Positions 4,804 through 8,431 of a stretch of 8,431 nt of DNA are shown one piece after another. A program made the position numbers and the translations under genes. Numbering within the stretch: position 1 is the first letter of the stretch; each line of letters starts with the position of its first letter. The stretch is from an uncultured Azospirillum sp. (GTDB lineage: Bacteria; Pseudomonadota; Alphaproteobacteria; RF32; CAG-239), in the NCBI GenBank assembly GCA_947383875.1, contig CANDEX010000069.1, forward strand, positions 1 to 8,431, read 5' to 3'. The notes below the pieces were generated by a model. The model was given only the letters and a program-made list of their open reading frames with translations. It was not told the origin of the DNA and searched no databases.

Positions 4804-6968
4804 GCTGCATTCTCCTCACTCTCCGGAACAATCGGCGCGGTCTGGCTGTTCCACAGATAGGCATAACGACCGCCGCGTTTCAAAAGTTCGTCATGTGTGC
4901 CAGTTTCGGTAATCTCGCCTTTTTCAATGGTGATAATTTGATCGCATTCACGCACAGTAGAAAGCCTGTGCGCAATCATAAACACCGTGCGCCCCTTACA
5001 GATTGATGCCATATTTTGCTGAATTATCCGCTCGGACTCATAGTCCAACGCCGAGGTTGCTTCATCAAAAATCAAAATCCGCGGATTATTAACCAAAGCT
5101 CGCGCAATGGCAATGCGTTGCCGCTGTCCGCCCGAGAGCGATGAACCACGCTCCTCAATCACCGTATCGTAGCCGTTCGGCAATTCGGTTATAAAATCAT
5201 GCGCTCCAGCTAACTTGGCCGCCGCAATAATCCTGTCCATTGAAATTGCCGGATTAGTGAGCGCGATATTTTCCCGCACCGACTTATTAAATAAGTAATT
5301 TTCCTGCAGCACCACGCCGATCTGTCGCCTGAGCCACGCTACATCTACCGTGGAAATATCAATGCCATCAATCAGCACCTTGCCGTTTTCGGGGATATAC
5401 AGCCGTTGAATCAGCTTTGTCACTGTCGATTTTCCGGAACCGCTCGGCCCGACAAAACCGATTTTCTGTCCGGCTTTGACATTGAAATTCATCTTCTTGA
5501 GAATTTCCGGTCCGTTCGGCGCGTAACGGAATGTAATGTCCTTAAACTCAACATCACCCTTAATGGCCGGCATGGAGCCTTTCGACAGCGTGGAGGTGTT
5601 TTCCGGCGGGTTGTTCAAAATATCAGACAGTTTATCCATGGAGATTTTGGCCTGTTGGAAATTTTGCCATAACTGCGCCAAGCGCAAAATCGGCTGCGTT
5701 ACCCGTCCGGCAAGCATATTAAAGGCAATCAGCTGCCCAACCGAAAGCTCGCCTTTCATCACCAGACTTGCACCAATCCACAGCGTTAAAGCCATAGTGA
5801 TTTTTTGCACTAATTGCACAAGCTGTCCGGCGATATTATTAATATGCGAGGCACGAAAACTTGAGCCGACATAAGCCGCCAGCTGCTGTTCCCAACGGCG
5901 TTGCATTTGCGGTTCAACAGCCAGAGATTTAACTGTTTCCACACCCGAAACCGCTTCCACCAGAAAGCATTGATTCTCGGCACCGCGGCGAAAACGCTCG
6001 TCAATTCTCGCCCGTAAAATTGGTGTAAAGAACAAGGACAGCACCACATAAAAAGGAATGGAACACAAGACCAACAGGGTGAGCGTCTTAGAATAAAAGA
6101 ACATCACCGTAAAAAAGATAATCGTAAAGAAAAAGTCGATAATCAGTGTTAAAGTCGAACCAGTCAGAAAATTGCGGATATTTTCAAGTTCATGCACGCG
6201 GGCCACAGTGTCGCCGACCCTCCGACAACCGAAATAAGACAACGGCAGGCGGATAAGATGTTTGAATAAACTCGCCCCGAGTTCCACATCTACCCGCGTA
6301 GTCGTATGCGAGAAAGTATAAGTCCGCAAAGCCCCGAGCATGGTTTCAAATATGCCGATACAGATTAAGGCTGTCATCAGCACATCAAGGCTCGATAATC
6401 CGCGATTAACCAAAACCTTGTCAATCACCACCTGAAAGAGTAACGGTGACACCAAGGCGAATAGCTGCAAGAAAAACGAGGCTAAAATTACCTCTCCGAA
6501 GAGTTTGCGATATTTGACCACCGCCGGAATAAACCACGAGATGTCAAACTTGCGGTTTTTGCCGTTGATAAACTCGCGGCAGGTCATCATCAAGAGCCTG
6601 CCGTTCCATCTGTCTGTAAATTCTTCCCTACTCAAAATTTGCGGTTTGTTACCGTCAGAGGGATTTTGAAGCAGAACTTTATCCTCTGCAACTTTCCCCA
6701 AAATAAAATAAGTCCCGTCTTTGCTTTGGGCAATGGCGGGCAGATTGATTTTATCAAGGCGTTCCCATGTGGTTTCCACAAATTTGGCTTTGAAAGAAAA
6801 TTCTTTTGCCAACTGCAACAGCTCATATTCTTCAAAATGAGAATTCTGCCGATCGTATTTATGCTTGATTTGGTCAAGAGAAATCGGCTTTTCAAAGTAG
6901 TTGGCCATAATCGCAAAACAAGCGAGACCGGTGTCGATATTCTTTTCTTTTAAGGTTGTGTTTTTCAT
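4800..6968 (-). CDS. hlyB: HlyB-type type I secretion ABC transporter with inactive C39-like domain
   Basis: 722 aa, full length for HlyB-type exporters. It powers export of unfolded substrates across both membranes together with HlyD and an outer-membrane channel. Residues about 8-128 form a C39 peptidase-like domain in which the catalytic triad is absent: the Cys position is T13 (DTGLAC), the His position is Y87 (DGTYFIL) and the Asp position is N102 (QNPSDG). It is therefore a binding domain, as in HlyB, not a leader protease. Transmembrane domain about 150-430. ATPase domain: A-loop Y482, Walker A GPSGSGKST (507-515), Q-loop Q555, signature LSGGQ (611-615), Walker B ILIFDE (631-636), D-loop SALD (639-642), H-loop H667. 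All catalytic residues are present. AAGGG (6980-6976) lies 7 nt before the ATG. First gene of the minus-strand operon; the likely substrate is the FrpC-like protein. Confidence 0.97.
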   Translation of the reverse strand: MKNTTLKEKNIDTGLACFAIMANYFEKPISLDQIKHKYDRQNSHFEEYELLQLAKEFSFKAKFVETTWERLDKINLPAIAQSKDGTYFILGKVAEDKVLLQNPSDGNKPQILSREEFTDRWNGRLLMMTCREFINGKNRKFDISWFIPAVVKYRKLFGEVILASFFLQLFALVSPLLFQVVIDKVLVNRGLSSLDVLMTALICIGIFETMLGALRTYTFSHTTTRVDVELGASLFKHLIRLPLSYFGCRRVGDTVARVHELENIRNFLTGSTLTLIIDFFFTIIFFTVMFFYSKTLTLLVLCSIPFYVVLSLFFTPILRARIDERFRRGAENQCFLVEAVSGVETVKSLAVEPQMQRRWEQQLAAYVGSSFRASHINNIAGQLVQLVQKITMALTLWIGASLVMKGELSVGQLIAFNMLAGRVTQPILRLAQLWQNFQQAKISMDKLSDILNNPPENTSTLSKGSMPAIKGDVEFKDITFRYAPNGPEILKKMNFNVKAGQKIGFVGPSGSGKSTVTKLIQRLYIPENGKVLIDGIDISTVDVAWLRRQIGVVLQENYLFNKSVRENIALTNPAISMDRIIAAAKLAGAHDFITELPNGYDTVIEERGSSLSGGQRQRIAIARALVNNPRILIFDEATSALDYESERIIQQNMASICKGRTVFMIAHRLSTVRECDQIITIEKGEITETGTHDELLKRGGRYAYLWNSQTAPIVPESEENAA

Positions 6969-7207
6969 AAAATTACCCTTTTCAGAGAATCTGGATGAAA
7001 AACAGCTTATGAATATTTTTATAAGATGTCAAAGATATTTTTACCAAATTTTAAAAATAGTAAATTTTTTATCACCTCTAAACCCCGCAGAAACCGGATA
7101 ACATCCTCAACCTCAAATAAATTTCATGCAAAAATAAAATTTAATAAGTGTATAAACTTGTTGCAATTTTTAATTTTATCTGCGAAACTCCAAACAACCA
7201 AGTTCTA
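6969..7207. other. Divergent intergenic region
   Basis: Separates hlyB (minus) from the plus-strand cluster. It holds a good minus-strand promoter (7004-7032). For the plus strand I see only a weak candidate -10, TATAAA (7151-7156), without a convincing -35. No gene with a ribosome site is visible here. Confidence 0.6.
7004..7032 (-). promoter_or_regulatory. Candidate sigma-70 promoter for the exporter operon
   Basis: On the minus strand there is a perfect -35 TTGACA (7032-7027), a 17-nt spacer and a -10 TAAGCT (7009-7004). The -10 is weak but keeps the conserved first, second and last bases. Transcription would begin near 6997, giving a leader of about 30 nt before hlyB. Judged by eye. Confidence 0.55.
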
Positions 7208-7347
7208 ATATTCAGGAGAACTGATATGAAGTATAATTCCCGCGCTCACTTTGTCAAGACTTTTAGCCTGAGACAATCTCTGTGGGCGGGAATCGGGATT
7301 GCTCAGGGAGAAGAAATTTCCAATCACACCTCCGTGCTCCTGAATAT
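7208..7347 (+). ncRNA. Candidate structured leader or small RNA
   Basis: ATATTCAGGAG (7208-7218) is perfectly complementary to CTCCTGAATAT (7337-7347) and would close a domain of about 140 nt. Inside it, CCTGAG-A-CAATC (7267-7278) pairs with GATTG-CTCAGG (7297-7307): 11 pairs with one bulged A and an 18-nt G-rich loop. The second arm of the outer stem can instead form its own hairpin, CCTGA-ATA-TCAGG (7339-7351). The first arm contains the CAGGAG ribosome site of the 69-codon ORF, so folding would hide that site. A terminator follows at 7365-7407. I do not recognise a known riboswitch or RNA family. It could be a cis-acting leader of the cluster or a stand-alone small RNA. Confidence 0.45.
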
Positions 7348-7432
7348 CAGGCTGCTATTTTTGCAAAACTTCCCAAGCCAACCGCTTGTGGAAGTTTTTT
7401 GTTTTTTAGATAAGGAGATTCGTTTTTCATGA
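7226..7432 (+). CDS. Possible 69-aa protein or leader peptide
   Basis: ATG at 7226 follows AGGAG by 7 nt, an excellent start. The protein (MKYNSRAHFVKTFSLRQSLWAGIG...) matches nothing I recognise and has no signal peptide. Its stop overlaps the next ATG by 4 nt (ATGA, 7429-7432), which suggests translational coupling. Against a normal gene, the frame runs through the intrinsic terminator at 7365-7407 and its last third (VEVFCFLDKE) is the translation of the hairpin and T tract. It may be a leader whose translation controls termination, or the start may be a by-product of a noncoding RNA. Its GC is higher than that of the genes following it. Confidence 0.4.
   Translation: MKYNSRAHFVKTFSLRQSLWAGIGIAQGEEISNHTSVLLNIRLLFLQNFPSQPLVEVFCFLDKEIRFS
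7365..7407 (+). terminator. Rho-independent terminator or attenuator
   Basis: AAAACTTCC (7365-7373) pairs with GGAAGTTTT (7390-7398). The stem is extended inward by CAAG (7374-7377) with CTTG (7385-7388), with one bulged T and a 7-nt loop. The T tract runs from 7395 to 7407, interrupted by one G. A strong hairpin. It lies between the candidate RNA and the membrane-protein genes, so it either ends a small RNA or controls read-through. Confidence 0.85.
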
Positions 7433-7557
7433 ATAAACTTAAACAAATCGTATTTTATAAAGATAATAAGTTTTCTTGGTGGAAAAGTATACGAAGTATT
7501 TTGTCTATTTATGTTGTCTCATGCCTTATTTTTTCCAAGGAGGTACGGTATGAATAA
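7429..7557 (+). CDS. Small protein with one hydrophobic segment
   Basis: 42 aa from ATG at 7429 (MNKLKQIVFYKDNKFSWWKS...), with a lysine-rich, aromatic N-terminal half and one hydrophobic stretch (about 21-35, IRSILSIYVVSCLIF). AAGGAG (7412-7417) lies 11 nt upstream, a little far. The start overlaps the stop of the 69-codon frame, and the stop (7555-7557) overlaps the start of the 190-aa gene by 8 nt, so it could couple translation into that gene. It might be a small membrane peptide, a peptide toxin or bacteriocin-like product, or only a leader. I do not recognise it. Confidence 0.45.
   Translation: MNKLKQIVFYKDNKFSWWKSIRSILSIYVVSCLIFSKEVRYE
7537..7543 (+). promoter_or_regulatory. Ribosome binding site AAGGAGG deciding the start at 7550
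   Basis: AAGGAGG lies 6 nt before ATG 7550. It favours this start over the in-frame ATG at 7511, which has no such site. Confidence 0.85.
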
Positions 7558-8122
7558 AAATTCAAAATATGTATTAGAAAAAGACAATGAAAACATAAAA
7601 CACAATATTTTGCAAATAACTACAGATGTCTTGATTTTTCTTATTTCTTTATTTTTAATAATCCATAATTTAAGAAATACTACATTTGTTAGCATTATAC
7701 GGCCTTTTAGTCTTATCGCAACAATTGTATTTGTTCCGTTATTTATATTTAACAGAATAATAACAGCTCTTTATTTCAAAAAAATATTAAAAATATATTA
7801 TAGAGGAGTTTTTCTCTTTATTATAATTATTCCTATTTGTGCCATGATTTTAATAATTAATAGTGGAATTCCTGGCATTATAAGTTTTTTCCATAATAAT
7901 GAGGTATGGAATATTTTATTATCATATTACTATTATCTCATTACAATTTATTGTTTTGGTTTCAATCTTTTCACATCGATTTTTCCCTTAAAACACAATA
8001 AGTCCAATCTAAATGAGCAACAAATTTACCAAAAATTATATATTATTTATCTTTTAGCCTTACTTATATTGCCGTTATTTATAAACAAGATTTTCCCCTA
8101 TAGCTTTTTAATCAAAATTTAA
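7550..8122 (+). CDS. Polytopic membrane protein, possible effector partner (plus-strand unit)
   Basis: 190 aa, not recognised. It has a charged N-terminus (1-22) and about five hydrophobic segments: 23-41, 46-67, 86-114, 121-144 and 167-184. An upstream ATG at 7511 would add 13 residues, but it has no ribosome site and lies within the 42-aa gene. The stop (8120-8122) overlaps the AAAGGAG of the following effector-like start. This gene plus effector start is the same order as in the minus-strand units, so it probably plays the same role as the 254-aa and 287-aa proteins. No sequence similarity to them is obvious by eye. Very AT-rich. Whether it is immunity, a transport partner or something else cannot be told. 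Confidence 0.78.
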   Translation: MNKNSKYVLEKDNENIKHNILQITTDVLIFLISLFLIIHNLRNTTFVSIIRPFSLIATIVFVPLFIFNRIITALYFKKILKIYYRGVFLFIIIIPICAMILIINSGIPGIISFFHNNEVWNILLSYYYYLITIYCFGFNLFTSIFPLKHNKSNLNEQQIYQKLYIIYLLALLILPLFINKIFPYSFLIKI

Positions 8123-8127
8123 AGGAG
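8121..8127 (+). promoter_or_regulatory. Ribosome binding site AAAGGAG of the plus-strand effector start
   Basis: AAAGGAG lies 6 nt before ATG 8134, identical in sequence and spacing to the sites at 1008-1002 and 1963-1957 on the minus strand. It overlaps the stop codon of the 190-aa gene. Confidence 0.75.
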
Positions 8128-8133
8128 ACGACT

Positions 8134-8196
8134 ATGACTGTTCGATATGAATTAAAAGTTCATTCACGTGATGTTTTACCACAGAGGTGTTTTTAA
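8134..8196 (+). pseudogene. Probable effector-gene 5' remnant
   Basis: 20 codons, MTVRYELKVHSRDVLPQRCF, then stop. The first 21 nt match the unit 2 remnant start at about 16 positions (MTVRYELK against MTETYKLV), and AAAGGAG-N6-ATGACTG is shared with it and with the intact effector. The frame then ends early, so this looks like an effector gene truncated after its first codons by deletion or frameshift. A functional 20-residue peptide cannot be excluded. Confidence 0.55.
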
Positions 8197-8241
8197 CTTA
8201 ATAGTTCATTTTTCCATATAGCTTAAACAAGGTGTTATAAT

Positions 8242-8385
8242 ATGATATTTTACCGAATTTATTTTTCTTTTTTATCTTTATTTTTCGTGGGATGGCTATA
8301 TTTCTGGGACGTTAAGTTTGATCCAATAGTATTAATTCCTGCAGCTGTGACGCTATTTTTCTACCTATTTCAATACAAGAAGAAC
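8242..8385 (+). CDS. Partial membrane protein, cut by the insert end
   Basis: 48 genuine codons from ATG at 8242, preceded by AAGGTG (8229-8234) with a 7-nt gap. There are two hydrophobic segments (about 6-22 and 28-43) joined by a short loop (WDVKFDP), then a basic end (YKKN). The frame runs on into the adapter, where it gives RSEERRVGKE, a well-known adapter-derived peptide that must be ignored. It follows the effector remnant by 45 nt and is probably the membrane protein of the next unit. Length and function are unknown. Confidence 0.6.
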
Positions 8386-8431
8386 AGATCGGAAGAGCGT
8401 CGTGTAGGGAAAGAGTGTCTACGACAGTGTA
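8386..8431. other. Sequencing adapter plus index, not biological
   Basis: Positions 8386-8418 match the reverse complement of the Illumina TruSeq read-1 adapter (AGATCGGAAGAGCGTCGTGT followed by AGGGAAAGAGTGT). The rest fits an 8-base index (8419-8426) and the first bases of the P5 arm (GTGTA). The biological insert ends at about 8385. Confidence 0.97.

Noticed and set aside
7026..7208. Plus-strand 60-codon frame in the divergent intergenic region
   Set aside because: It has no ribosome site, overlaps the likely hlyB promoter, and has low-complexity AT-rich content.
7267..7307. TPP riboswitch, suggested by CTGAGA
   Set aside because: Only the short CTGAGA string matches; the other conserved TPP parts are not present and the pairing differs.

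Overview
The window is one complete sequenced library molecule. Positions 12-45 and 8386-8418 are Illumina TruSeq-type adapter sequence with apparent index bases outside them, so the biological insert is about 46-8385. Both outermost genes are cut by library construction, not by biology.

The organism is a Gram-negative bacterium, most likely of the Pseudomonadota, because the insert carries an HlyB/HlyD-type type I secretion (T1SS) gene pair and the start of an FrpC-like calcium-binding secreted protein. I cannot name a species. The exporter genes (3403-6968) have moderate GC. The flanking cassettes (about 1000-3350 and 7430-8385) are very AT-rich and encode unrecognised polytopic membrane proteins, which looks like accessory DNA.

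On the minus strand the order of transcription is: promoter (7004-7032), hlyB-like ABC exporter with a degenerate C39-like domain (4800-6968), hlyD-like adaptor (3403-4803, 4-nt overlap), then three related units. Each unit is a spacer repeat, then a membrane-protein gene or its stub, then a strong ribosome site and the start of an effector gene. Unit 1 is decayed: repeat C, a 39-codon ORF and an effector remnant that still encodes an FrpC-like stretch. Unit 2 has a 287-aa membrane protein and an effector reduced to its two ends. Unit 3 has a 254-aa membrane protein and an effector that is intact as far as the insert goes (316 codons). Repeats A and B share a 55-nt identical core containing a 12-nt palindrome.

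On the plus strand, divergent from hlyB, lie a structured leader or small RNA that overlaps a 69-codon ORF (7208-7432), a strong intrinsic terminator (7365-7407), a 42-codon ORF, a 190-aa membrane protein, a 20-codon ORF whose start matches the effector starts, and a second membrane protein cut by the insert end. The sequence AAAGGAG-N6-ATGACTG occurs identically at three effector-like starts on both strands.

My reading, which is inference, is that this is a T1SS exporter with an array of exchangeable effector plus membrane-partner (possibly immunity) cassettes, most of whose effectors have been deleted while the membrane partners stayed open. The exporter has lost all three C39 protease residues, which fits RTX-type export by an uncleaved C-terminal signal. 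No TolC-like protein, acyltransferase, tRNA, rRNA, CRISPR or transposase was seen.
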